DNA from: Cichorium intybus | Lineage: Eukaryota > Streptophyta > Magnoliopsida > Asterales > Asteraceae | Assembly (NCBI GenBank): GCA_023525715.1 | Contig: CM042016.1 | Span: forward strand, 82,976,882-83,040,881 | Direction of reading: 5' to 3' | Length of the DNA: 64,000 bases | In this document: positions 12,491 to 23,271 of the stretch, in pieces | Layout: every line of letters begins with the position of its first letter | Position numbering within the stretch: the stretch's first letter is position 1 | Made by a program: the position numbers and the translations under genes | Notes under the pieces: model-generated | Seen by the model: the letters and a program-made list of their open reading frames with translations, nothing else | Databases searched by the model: none | Told to the model about the DNA's origin: nothing

Positions 12491-14266
12491 AAAGGTAACT
12501 TCGTCCTGAACTGTTTTGATTCGTTTTGATGACTAATAGTTCAATTTTTGTATATTTTCCTTTTTGTTTCTAGTTAAATTTGTGCACTTTCGTTCATTCT
12601 CCTCTATGCACAAATTTAGAGGGAGAATTAAAAAAACAAAAACAACAAAAATTTACAAAATTTCAAAAATACAAAAATATGTTTTACTTTTATGTTTTTC
12701 CTTTCAGAAAATTAAAAAATCCAAAAACATTTCCTTTTACACATTTTGCACAATCGTCAATGTTCCTGATAAATACCAATCAGGAATAGAGATCCAAATC
12801 TTATGTAAAAGATGTGTTTCACTATCACAGTGATGCACTAAGGCATTCCTTACCGGTCGATGACGCACTGAGATAAAACACTCACTGCTGAGACACATCA
12901 ACTTGTGATAATGATTCTCATCGGTACACCTCAATGAGTTTGAAGCACTAACAACTTTTATCTCTAACCAACCTAAATTTTCTGTAACACAAACTTCTAG
13001 ACACTTTGAGTTAAGCCACTCAGAGTCGAGAGTTAAAAATTCTATGCCGATGGTTAGATTGCATACCGTAATCTATCACACGCACCAATCCATTCTCAAC
13101 CACCTCTATCTTTCTGTTGCAAGAAATAGACGACTTACCATTTAAAATCAAGTTGTGATGATATTTCGAAACTATATGCCAGTGATCTCTGCTACGACAC
13201 CAGTAGTAGATGTAAGGCATCAACAACCATTCTTACCTACAAGTCTTCTAATTCAAGAGTTGGATGATTCAGTGTAATAAACCATACACTGATGACAATG
13301 CGAAAGTCTAGCCGATGGGTATGCCTAGTAACCAAGACATATTACAGGTTCATGCCACTCTTGACCCTAATCTTCTTCTAATAAAGATGTTCGTGACTCA
13401 ATGTGATTTTACCTCACATTGATGAAACATCGCAACTCTGGGTCAGTGATCGTTGTTGTTTACCACAATAGCTGTGAGACCTCAACAACTTCACCGGATT
13501 CAAATTTGGCACTAGGATGGTACACTCCGCATAGTTTGGATACCATTGAACGTCTCGCCAAGAGCCAAGTCAACTTGTTGACTTGTCAACTGCATTGAGA
13601 TCTTTGATCAAGGATATGTAGGCCCAAAATCAAAATGGCCACGAGTAGTTCACCGATACTCAAACAATCGCAGTGCGTTCCTCCGGGTTCACACAGATAC
13701 TGCGAGTAGTCTCCTCCTGAGCCAAGGCTAGGTCCTTAAACAACTGTGGTGAGAGTTTTATGACTCTGTGACCTACAAGATTTTTGGTCATCATTGCGCA
13801 CTGGTTATAGTCGAAGACAATCCAGTGAAGTCTTTCAAGTGATGGAGCCAGAAGTGAAGTTTGAAGTTTTCAACACAATCATTTCAACCCCAGAGAAAGG
13901 TGAAGAGTAATTCCATGCGACAAGCTGCATTGAATTCGTCCTCAAACAGTCTATGTTGCTACATTCATACCTTCATGTGATCAAGAAGAGAAGATGAAGA
14001 ATCAGACTCCATGTTCCCAGTCAAAGTCAAATCAAACTGGATGTGCTGATTCAAGACCTATGCTGAAGCCCGTACCCAATGCGCGTTCAAAGTCAAATAT
14101 GAAGACGGTCCAATACCGAAGATAAAGTTGTCTCTGAAACGTGCTGAATGTTATTAATGTCTGCACCCGTCTCTGAAACGTGCTGAATGTTACTGCAGTG
14201 TACAACTGAAGCCATGATCAAGACGAAGCTTGAAGACAAATGAAAGCATTAAACCAAGGGGGAGAT
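12491..14266 (+). other. Copia-2 3' non-coding region
   Basis: About 1.8 kb without a convincing coding frame where integrase, RT and RNase H should be. It holds imperfect direct words such as GATGACGCACTGAGATAAAAC and, at 14112-14191, two copies of GTCTCTGAAACGTGCTGAATG. It ends in the polypurine tract before the LTR. Confidence 0.45.
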
Positions 14267-14661
14267 TGTTGGGTCATATTTAATTGGTTTAAGCTTTGCA
14301 TTTATTTGGACTAAAATCAAGTTTTAGTGGGCTGTGTGGCGATTTCGGTCTGGACCGAAATCCCTTGGATTTCGGTTAAGCCAGGCCTTGGTTTTCGGTG
14401 GGCTTAGGGTTTGTCATAGGTATAAATAGTTTTTTAGCCATCATTAGTTTTTTTGGTCGTTAGATGATCATTTGGGAGCTTTAGAGAGAGAATTATTGTT
14501 CATCGATCATCAAGAACTTATGTACTGTCGATTTAATATAATCGAGTGCATTGAAGTTAATACAATGTTCTTATTCGTCTTTGATTAATTGTTTCGTTGT
14601 TTTCGCTCGATTGGTTTCTGCACAATCAAGGGATTTGATTGATACCTTAATAGATCTAACA
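14267..14661 (+). repeat. 3' LTR of copia-2
   Basis: 395 bp, from TGTTGGGTCATATT to AGATCTAACA, with TG...CA ends and a TATAAATAG box near 14420. It is followed not by a target duplication but by 19 bases (GTTTTGGGACCTACACTTT) and then the truncated LTR of copia-1. This shows that the junction is rearranged. Confidence 0.7.
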
Positions 14662-14680
14662 GTTTTGGGACCTACACTTT

Positions 14681-15123
14681 TTGAATTCAAATCGAGATAA
14701 ATCTTTTATCATTTAATTCAAACCCTTATTTATCCCTTTATCAATTTCGAAATTAAGGATAAATATTTCCTTAAAATCGCCACCTTCCAGCCTTCCTTAA
14801 TTGTCACTACTCAACTATTGAATAATTACAATTCAGCCCCTGCACATTTAATTAATTCAATTAATCACCAAATTAATTCCAATTAATTCCATATTAATTT
14901 CTAATTAATTAATACTATTTCTAATTAATATATTATCAACATAATATATTAATAAACTATTTATTTTATTTCTATTGATTTATTAATCACATAATAAATC
15001 AATCTTCCTCTCTTCTGGTTTTTCTGTCAAACCTCTAGCTATGAGGGCAACCCAAATGGACTTTGCTACTATCAATTAGGTAAATACAAATTATTAGTCA
15101 TGGCTTAGACACCTAATCCAACA
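14681..15123 (-). repeat. Truncated 5' LTR of copia-1
   Basis: Closely matches 5097-5528 of the left LTR (same start TTGAATTCAA, same AT-rich middle, same end CCAACA). The remaining 330 or so bases (R-U5 part) and the PBS are lost at the junction with copia-2. This copy has insertions of about 10 bp relative to the other, including an extra CCATATTAATT near 14890. Confidence 0.75.
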
Positions 15124-15524
15124 ATATGCTTGTGATTACTCGTGGATACCCGACTCTGCTATTCAGAAGTATAAGACTTCAACAAAGAGAACTTTGAATG
15201 CACTAAAAATTCACACAAACAAGCTCTCATCTTATTCTTTTGGCAAATCCCTTATTTACAATATATTAGGGACTCTTCTAGAGTCTATAAAATAATACAC
15301 ACTATATAACAATAATAGACACTACATAATTTTGTCTAGCACTTACAAAAAAGACAAAAATAAAATATTACATAATGATGAAGATGATGAGGGAGGGGTC
15401 ACCAAATATTCTTTTGTGAAATGGTGAGGATTTGGGATTTGACAAAAGAATATTTGGTGACCCCTCCCTCATCATCTTCATCATTTTGTAATATTTTATT
15501 TTTGTCCTTTTTGTAAGTGTTAGA
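15124..15524. repeat. Pararetrovirus intergenic-region array, segment 2
   Basis: Continues the reversed unit broken at 4763 (TATA region mutated to TATTTACA at 15253-15260), then a head-to-head joint at about 15416-15440, then the start of a sense unit cut at 15524 by the Athila insertion. That unit resumes at 23272 with CTAGACACAATT. Confidence 0.85.
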
Positions 15525-16615
15525 TGACAACGCCTAGTAATATCATATATTTTGGTCGTTGTTGAGCCTTATTCTTAGTGAAATTATATCACATATCTAC
15601 TGGTATTACTCACTTTTCGTGCCAGCACTTGTTTGGAAAGAAATAATGAAAACAGGGACTAAAAGCGTGCAATTTGGAAGAAGTTTGAAGATCAAGGCAA
15701 AATCAGGAAAACACGTACGCGCGCCGCGGAAATCATCAAGGCGCGGCGCGGTGATGAGGCGGTGGAAAACATTCAAATTTCGAAGAAACGGGGATAAACC
15801 CTACGCGCTACACGGGATCCATAAAAGCACGGCGCGGTCTCGAGATTTTTGCAACTATAAATAGAGGCTTTTAGGTCGAAAAAACGAGCGAAGACCTGGT
15901 GTAGAATCGACCCCCAAGGCTCTTTGACTTCGAGATTCAGCTTCAAGAACCACTTTTTGGTATTTCTATGTTTTTATCTTTAATTTTCATTTAGTTCAAT
16001 AGTTAGTGATAGTGGCTAGTGTCCTTGGGAGTGACAACCATCGACATTGAGTCTTTTAGTTTTAGTTTTTCAGTGTTTGTTACTGTTTTGGAACCTTGGA
16101 ATCTGTTTTGGTTAATAATAATCATTCAGTTTATGTTAGGTGTTGGTTTTTCGGTATTTATGCTTGGATTGTGGATGTTTGTTTTGTGTTTGGATGCTTG
16201 AATGACCTTGATTAGACTAATTTCCCTTGGTGATTTCAGTGACCAACTAGGGTTAGCTTTTTGGTTTGAACTTAGCCAGTGACTGCTCATTTGGACTTTA
16301 GTTATAGGTTTAGTTTATGCTTTGTTTGTGTTTGATGTTTGAATTGCCTTTGTTGGCTTCTAAATTGGAGATGTACTTCTGATTTCAGTAAGTGACTAGG
16401 TTTGGTTGATAGTTTTAGTTTAGTTTATGCTCTTTGGGATTGATAGTCAAAAGTTAGGAACTAGGTCCTTTGACTGTAGCGTGACACTGCAGTTGGTAAT
16501 CTGTCACCTGTCTCGACCACGTAACTCCTGTGGATCGACCCTGACTTCCACTATGCTAAGTGAGAGTGAGGTAATTTTTCTTATTTTTGACCGCATGACG
16601 ACCGCTGCGATGTCA
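15525..16615 (+). repeat. 5' LTR of Athila-type element
   Basis: 1091 bp, TG...CA. It holds GC-rich words (GCGCCGCGG, GGCGCGGCGCGG, 15720-15760), a TATAAATAG box at about 15857 and long T/G-rich stretches. From about 15850 on it matches the 3' LTR (22504-23271) almost base for base. The first 320 bases have no counterpart there. Open frames inside (16019-16201, 16427-16645) recur in the other LTR and are not genes. Confidence 0.75.
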
Positions 16616-16640
16616 AATTTTGGCATCGTTGCCGGGGAGT
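16616..16640 (+). other. Athila primer-binding site region
   Basis: TTTTGGCATCGTTGCCGGGG immediately after the LTR resembles the TGGCGCCGTTGCCGGGG sequence at this position in Athila-type elements, whose primer is usually taken to be tRNA-Asp. Two bases of the core differ here. Confidence 0.65.
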
Positions 16641-16757
16641 TGTGAGCTTGAGATTAGGTGATTTGTAGACTTGTTAGTTTAGTTCTTTTTAGTTTTTGAT
16701 TTTAGTTAGTAATTTTGATTTTTGGTTTTTGATTTTTCGGGCGTGTTGCATTAGTGC

Positions 16758-19433
16758 ATGCGTACCCGTAGGGATGAGCAATTATCCCCTTTGCATTTTG
16801 ACTCAGAGATTGAGCGAACTGCGCGCAAGATCCGTGCACGTAGGCGTTTGAATACAATAAGTTTAAGTAATGTCAGTAGTAGTATGGTAAGTGTTGCCCA
16901 GAAACCCTCGGGTGAGGCAACGGGGATGTCATTTATTCCCCCGGTTTCAGAATTTCACATTGGGAGCACGAGTGCTACTGGTGGTGCAGCTCCAGCCCCT
17001 GCACCGATACCTTCATGCACTCTGCCGTCGATTCCACCATTTCAACCTTTATCCCAACATCAATCCACAAACCCATTTACATATGCCATGTCTTGGGGAG
17101 CGCCGACCCACGATGGCACCCCAGTATATAGACAGCAGACACCTATTTCCCAACCCATTTTTCAACCAGCATCAGTACTTTTTAAACCTCAAACCACATT
17201 CCAACCTATACCACCGCAACAACAATACCAGCAACCACCTCAGCAGCAGTACCAGTATCAAGAGGCTGAGGAGAGATATGATGAAGAAGACGAAGGATGG
17301 GTTCCACCAGCACCACAGCAACCATGGAACCGAGGTCGGGGACCTCAAAGAAGAACATAGCATCAGCAACCACTACAAGGTCAACAGAGATATAATGATC
17401 ATCACTTTTACGGTAATCCTGCTCAACCCTTGTATTTTACACAACCGAGAGGGCAATCGGTTGCATCGCACTTCGAGCCACGGGAGTACGATGACTCGTC
17501 GCCCATTTACATTCCTGAGGATATAGAATATCAAGTAGAAATTAGGCCTCAGTTGTTAGGGATATTACCGGAATTTAGGGGGTACAAACAGGATGACCCA
17601 TACAATCACTCGTATGAGTTTATAGCCATAGCCAATGCTAACACCCCTAGGAATACTAATAAGAACCTTTTTAGACTAAGATTGTTCCCATTCACTCTTA
17701 AGGACAAAGCCAAATATTGTTTTACATCCTTACCCTCGAATAGCATCACTACATGGGATCAACTCAAAGTTAAGTTCTTACAAGAATTCTATCCGGCAGG
17801 CAAGACGACGGAAATCAGGAGGGCTATTCAGGATTTTCAGCAGAAGCCTGGAGAAGCTTTTCATGAAGCATGGGACCGTCTAAAGGAGTTTATGAGGTCA
17901 TGCCCTCATCACGATATTCCCAAGTGGCAACTGGTCAAGGTATTCTTTGAAGGAGCAAGTGAGACGAACCAAGCTATGATTAATGCATCATCTAGTGGCA
18001 CTATTATGATGCAAGACCCGGAGGAGGCTTGGCAGTTTTTGGAATAGCTAAGTAATGGCTCCAAGGCGAATTTCACTACAAGAAAGACGGTAGGCACTGC
18101 TGCAGCAATAGGAGCCAATGCCGACTGGAAAAAGGATGTAAAGAAGGAGATAAGTGAGCTCAATAGGAAATTTGATAGGCTTGTGTCTACTCTGCAGAAT
18201 AGACCTCAGAGTCAGCCACAAGGAGGTCAAGGAGGACCAAAGACTCAAGAAGCAAATCAAGTCTATGGACAGGGTCAAGGATAGTATAGCAATGGACGAC
18301 CCTACAGACCATATAACCAAGGTCAGCAGAATTTCAATAACCAGAGGCAGAACAACTACCAAGGGCAGTCATCCAACCCGCCCAGGCAGCATCAACCAGC
18401 GAATGGCAATGCCAATGGAAATGGTAGCAGCAATAATAGGGGGCCCAATAATTCCATCAACAATGCCCCAGGGACGCAGGAGGATCTGGTCGTGAAAATG
18501 TATGAAATGTTCAATACAACACAGCAGCAGTCGCAGGACAATGTGAAAGCCATCGTCAATATGGAGAGGCAAATCGCCCAAATGGCTGAAGACCAACGGA
18601 AAAGAGATAATGGGAAGCTGCCAAGTACCACAGAAATCAATCCGACCCATGGTCAGCGGGCCGGAAAGGAACATGTCAACACTGTCGATGCTGAATGGAG
18701 GAAAGTCACCTTGGAAGATCTGCTAGAATCTGGAAATGAGGCAGAGAGTAAAGAAGAAGAAGTTAAGGAAGAGGTGGAAATTGAAAAGGAAAATAGGGAA
18801 GACGAGGAATTAAAGGAAATTCCTGTTGAGAAGGAAACTCAACCAAAGGAGAAAAAGGATGGACAGGAGGAAAAGCAGATAATCATAGCTGGGATCAAAC
18901 AAAGAAAGAAGGACAAGAAGGGGAAGTCAAAGCAAGAAGCATCTAAATCGACAGGGCCATCGATGAACCAATCTTTGTGGGATGAACTTAAGAACGCTCC
19001 TGAGGATACAAGAATTCTTCGGGAAATGTGTGAGAAAAATGAAAAAAGTAATACTCCCACACCTGACACTGTGAGATTGACTATTAAGGCTAGTGAGGCA
19101 CTGTTGGGAACACTGCCCAAGAAATAAAAGGATCCTGGATCACCACTGATCACTGCTAGTGTAGGAGATGTGGTTATTAGGAACACCTTGCTGGATTTGG
19201 GAGCAAGTGTGAATGTGCTACCGAGATACTTGTATGATAAATACAAGAATGAGGAATTAGAGCCAGCAAAGACTGTGTTGCAGCTGGCTGATCAGTCAAC
19301 TAGAGTATCCCGGGGTAAGCTTACTAATGTCATAGTAAAGGTTGGGGACTTCTTTTACCGAGTGGACTTTTTAGTCATGGAGTATGAGAGTCAGGAGGAT
19401 GCGCCCGCGTTAATATTAGGACGTCCGTTCTAG
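16758..19433 (+). pseudogene. Athila gag-protease, one frame with five stops
   Basis: A single reading frame starts MRTRRDEQLSPL at 16758 and is broken by TAG 17358, TAG 18045, TAG 18282, TAA 19125 and TAG 19431. The Pro/Gln-rich N-terminus leads to the retrotransposon Gag domain (17560-18047: RLRLFPFTLKDKAKY, TTWDQLKVKFLQEFYPAGKT, FHEAWDRLKEFMRSCPHH). Then come a Gln/Asn-rich linker, a Glu/Lys-rich region, and an aspartic protease (19150-19433: TLLDLGASVNVLP, VLQLADQST, ALILGRPF). The active site reads DLGAS rather than DTGAS or DSGAS, which is usual in Athila. No CCHC knuckle is seen. The stops mark a dead copy. Confidence 0.8.
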
Positions 19434-19471
19434 GCTACAGCTGGCGCTATTATCGACTGCAAACAGGAGAT

Positions 19472-19984
19472 TTGGACATCTTCTTCGGGTCGAGAAAAAG
19501 AAGGTTAAATATGTTTGGAAGTCCCATATCTCTACCTCAAGGGTATGATGATAAGAATTTGGACAGCAACTTGCTGATGGAGCCTGGGGTTAGGGACAAA
19601 AGAACAATATGGATGCGACCGGGAGAAGGAGGAAAAGAGAAGGTTTTAAAGGACACAAATGAGCATCCATTGTCCACCATTGACAAGGAGCAGCTGCTGG
19701 ACATGATAGAGATGTTGGAAGCAAGGCACCAACAGTATGAGAAGGATGCAAGGGAAAGAGAAGCAAAGGTCTTTCAGCTCCTGGAAGCCCAGCAACAATG
19801 GATTAGCGGGGTTAGTGACAGGATGACTCAGCTCACTTCGTTGATGTCAATGATGGCCCATAATTTTGCACCCAATCATAAGGAGATGCCATCAGGAATT
19901 CAAGAAGAATATGAGAAGGAACAGCACGTCTGGCTGAAGACGTTAAACTTAGCGCTTGTTGGGAGGCAACCCATCTTTTCATAG
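19472..19984 (+). pseudogene. Athila post-protease frame with coiled coil
   Basis: 170 codons in a different frame from the protease. Includes NMFGSPISLPQGYDD, a heptad-rich Glu/Lys/Gln segment (about residues 75-110) and ends WLKTLNLALVGRQPIFS. The last motif resembles the tail of Athila polyproteins, suggesting that the intervening RT and integrase were deleted. No catalytic motif is present. The start codon is not certain. Confidence 0.45.
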
Positions 19985-20657
19985 GTTAGGTACTGTATTC
20001 TTAGAGTAATTAGGAAATTATATCATCGTCATTTATAGGTATTATTGGTCCAAGGCAAGTGTGGGGTTGTTTTGAAGAAAGTTGAATTTTTGATGACCGC
20101 GCCGCGGTCAGGCAAATTGCGTGCCGCGGGATCGTAAACCAACCCGATGCGTAGGGGTTGATTTGGGAGCACGCGCACCGCTGTTCGTTCATATCCGCGC
20201 TGCGGGAATTGATCGGTCGGATTCCTTCGATATTAAGGTAAGCCGCGACACTATTCACACACACCACACCTCGGAGCTCTGATCATCGAAAATTTCTCGT
20301 GTTTTTTCTTGCTCATTTCATTCCTACTACTAAGGTACGTCATTCTAACTAGCGTTTACTTGTTAAAACTAGTGATTAGGCAGTTGATTTCTCCAGAAAC
20401 TCAAAAACTTAGAAATCGCCAATGCTGACTCGTAGGGTGTTTATTTTGCCAAATAATGACCCTAGATGAGTTAGTCGGCACTTAGGCTACCTTGTAGTGT
20501 ATTTTGATTGAGTTTAAACAGATTAAATCGTGGATTTTGGACTTGGAATTGGAAACAGCCGCTCGCCTCGCCGCGCCGCGCCCTAGTTCTTGGGCCGCAC
20601 CGCGGTGCGGTGGAGAAGAAAAGGACCTAAATTGCCAAATTTTTTCCTTTTGTGCAG
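19985..20657 (+). other. Athila internal non-coding spacer
   Basis: No convincing gene. It contains AAGTGTGGGG (20056), a motif repeated at about 21998 and 22217 in this element, and GC-rich words (CCGCGCCGCGGTC, GCCGCGCCGCGCCC) like those in the 5' LTR. Confidence 0.4.
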
Positions 20658-21837
20658 ATGTCGTTCAGATTAGATCACCAGTTTCTTTAGTTCCCCGCTG
20701 AGCTAGACAGTTCAGTGGAGTATATTTAACGGAGGGATTCCCTCATTGGTCGCCGGGTTCTCGAGGCAACAATCATCGATCGGGACATACTGCGAGACAC
20801 TGGGCTTTGGGGCGAGATCGAGCCATTTTTGCACCGTACATGGGGTGATGGAGAGGCCAGGTTCACATGTCGAGGCTGGGACAGGCTCATGGCCACCGAG
20901 GAGGACACAGTATATACCGAGCTTCTTTTGGAGTTCCTATCTACTGTCCGTTTTGCACCGGGTTCTCAGGAGGCCCGTTCCAGGCTCGTACGATTTAGAT
21001 TGGGGGTGTGCACAAGGAGTGCAACCTCCGGGAGTTTGGGAGGCGCACTGGCATCTACACGGAGGCGGATCTCCAGCACCGCCATTTCATGCAGTTCCTT
21101 ACGACGTGCATTCAGGGGCAACCCGAGAGGGCTGCCAATATGGTGGTTTGGACACCATTGTCCAATGTATTCTACGAGGCGGGGACATCCAGAGAGAGCC
21201 ATCTTCGCGATCCACTACACCAACTCATGCACCGCATCGTCTCCACCTCCATCATGTATCGGGAGGGGGACGAGAAGGTGTCCGGCGAGGACATGACTTA
21301 TCTCTGGGTCCTCCTTGACCCCTCCAGGTTCCTTCACCTCCCGTTCGCCCTAGCTGTCTCCCTGTGCACCCGTGCGACGGGTGCATCTGCCAGCAGTCAT
21401 CTGGGCCGTGGGTATTGCATCACCCGCTTGGCCCGTTCGTATCGAATTCTTACTGCTCCGGTTGTGGCATCCTTGACCACTTTACCTCCAGTTCGCACTA
21501 CGGCGCGAGCCCTGGGGAAGATGGGGCTTATTGAGCAGCAGCACCCGGGCCAGTTTGTGAGGGTGGTGACAGAGGCACCCCAGGACCCACAGCCAACATA
21601 TGCCTAGCCGGGTAGGAGACCTCGGAGGCCGGCAGCACCAGCAGATCCAGCGCCACCACAGCCACAGTAGGAGGAGGTGACAAAGATGAGGCGACTGCAG
21701 GATCGAGTCGCCAGGATGGAGGACCAGCTGGAGTGGATCGGGGAGGTACTTTTGGAGTTAGCAACACAGCAGGGACAGCGCCCCCGATAATTCCCAGCCC
21801 GAGCTCATGATCATGAGGCCGGTTCTTCCAGGCCACC
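20658..21837 (+). pseudogene. Athila ORF1-like protein, frameshifted
   Basis: Frame from ATG 20658 with stops at about 20688 and 20727, then open through DRDILRDTGLWGEIEPFLHRTWGDGE and YTELLLEFLSTVRF. A shift near 21005 moves to the frame that reads KECNLREFGRRTGIYTEADL, HRIVSTSIMYREGDEKVSGEDMTYLW, PFALAVSLCTRATGASASSHLG and ends at 21607. A Pro/Ala tail and a coiled coil (MRRLQDRVARMEDQLEWIGEV) continue after two further stops. This order looks like the plant Athila ORF1 family, whose function is not established. Its relatively high GC differs from the rest of the element. Confidence 0.55.
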
Positions 21838-22503
21838 AGGTGGCGATTGATGTATTTTCTTTTTCTTTCTTTTTTGGATATCTGTACTGTACCTATGACA
21901 CTACTATCTTTTAGTTGTTTATATTTTATTTGTTTATTCTGTTTGCATTTGATGTTTTTGTTGAGTCATGCATGTTATACCAAAATTGGAGGAGTTGTTT
22001 CAAGCAAGTGTGGGGTCACCGTGCCCCCTCCACTTGTCTTGACTACCGGCGTGTTCACTGTTGCACTACAACTCTAGAACGCGAAATCGAGGACCTTTTT
22101 GTTCGTATTTTGTACCTGTGATACCGAGTACCAACCAAGCGATCTACCGTCCAAAGGGGTAACTCTTTCTCCCATGTTCTAAATAATTTTTATACAACGG
22201 GGACGTTGTACGATTTTAAGTGTGGGGTGTGGACGGTCGAAAGAGTTCTAGTTAATTTTTGAAATTTTTGCAGAAATGACCAATTTTCAAAAAATTTAGC
22301 AACTTTTTTTCAAAATTTTTAATGGGTTATAATTTTGAAACGTATAGTTTGTGATTGTTTATAGCATTAGTATTTTTCGAGAAATACTATGTAGTTTTGA
22401 TCATGCTATTAGTTGAGTCAAATAAGTTGAGTCTTAGGAGTTTAGAAGATTGGACTGTTTTAGGATTGGAATTTAGGAAGGAATTATCAATCAGTGACCT
22501 TTG
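21838..22503 (+). other. Athila 3' untranslated region
   Basis: Non-coding, with AAGTGTGGGGTCACC (about 21998) and TTAAGTGTGGGGTGTGG (about 22215). The latter is the best candidate polypurine tract. The 270 bases that follow it up to 22503 should be U3 of the 3' LTR but do not resemble the beginning of the 5' LTR. Confidence 0.4.
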
Positions 22504-23271
22504 TTGCACCTATAAATAGAGGCTTTTAGGTCGAAAAAACGAACGAAGACCTGGTGTAGAATCGACCCCCAAGGCTCTTTGACTCCGAGATTCAGCTTCA
22601 AGAACCACTTTTTGGTATTTCTATGTTTTTATCTTTAATTTTCATTTAGTTCAATAGTTAGTGATAGTGGCTAGTGTCCTTGGGAGTGACAACCATCAAC
22701 ATTGAGTCTTTTAGTTTTAGTTTTGTCAGTGTTTGTTACTGTTTTGGAACATTGGAATCTGTTTTGGTTAATAATAATCATTCAGTTTATGTTAGGTGTT
22801 GGTTTTTCGGTATTTATGCTTGGATTGTGAATGTTTGTTTTGTTTTTGGATGCTTGAATGACCTTGATTGGACTGATTTCCCTTGCTGATTTCAGTGACC
22901 AACTAGGGTTAGCTTTTTGGTTTGAACTTAGCCAGTGACTGCTCATTTGGACTTTAGTTATTGGTTTAGTTTATGCTTTGTTTGTGTTTGATGTTTGAAT
23001 TGCCTTTGTTGCCTTCTGAATTGGAGATGTACTTCTGATTTCAGTAAGTGACTAGGTTTGGTTGATAGTTTTAGTTTAGTTTATGCTCTTTGGGATTGAT
23101 AGTCAAAAGCTAGGAACTAGGTCCTTTGACTGTAGCGTGACACTGCAGTTGGTAATCTGTCACCTGTCTCGACCACGTAACTCCTGTGGATCGGCCCTGA
23201 CTTCCACTGTGCTAAGTGAGATTGAGGTAATTTTTCTTATTTTTGACCGCATGACGACCGCTGCCATGTCA
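22504..23271 (+). repeat. 3' LTR of Athila-type element (shared part)
   Basis: 768 bp nearly identical to 15848-16615, from TATAAATAGAGGCTTTTAGG to CATGTCA. I see roughly a dozen substitutions by eye, pointing to a fairly young insertion. It lacks the first third of the 5' LTR. Confidence 0.75.

Larger units (their letters stand above)
9781..14661 (+). mobile_element. Copia-2, gag-protease remnant with 3' LTR only
   Basis: Plus-strand element with a 3' LTR at 14267-14661 preceded by the polypurine tract AACCAAGGGGGAGAT. Coding capacity is limited to a gag-like frame (10848-12284) and a protease scrap (12296-12490). The left limit is set by composition only, since no 5' LTR or target duplication was found. 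Its leader and LTR share many TTTCGGT words. No integrase or RT frame exists between 12490 and 14266. Confidence 0.55.
4764..15123 (-). mobile_element. Composite copia insertion (copia-1 minus strand with copia-2 remnant inside)
   Basis: The outer ends are TGAAAGG at 4764 and CCAACA at 15123. They are flanked by GTATG (4759-4763) and ATATG (15124-15128), a 5-bp duplication with one mismatch, inside one array unit. The left end is a full minus-strand 3' LTR and the right end only the beginning of the 5' LTR. The internal region holds a decayed minus-strand gag-pol (6399-8572) and then plus-strand material of a second copia (about 9781-14661). Neither second LTR edge needed for a simple insertion is present, so deletion or recombination has fused the two. 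Confidence 0.7.
15525..23271 (+). mobile_element. Athila-type gypsy element without RT and integrase
   Basis: 7747 bp between TGACAACG (15525) and ATGTCA (23271), flanked by TTAGA (15520-15524) and CTAGA (23272-23276), a 5-bp duplication of array sequence with one mismatch. Parts: 5' LTR, PBS, a gag-protease frame broken by five stops, a short post-protease frame, an Athila ORF1-like frame and a 3' LTR. Reverse transcriptase, RNase H and integrase are absent between the protease (ends 19433) and the next frame (19472), so the copy depended on another element to move. Confidence 0.8.

Noticed and set aside
16019..16645. Short open frames repeated near 22674-23289
   Set aside because: Both sets lie in the two Athila LTRs, so they are non-coding LTR sequence.
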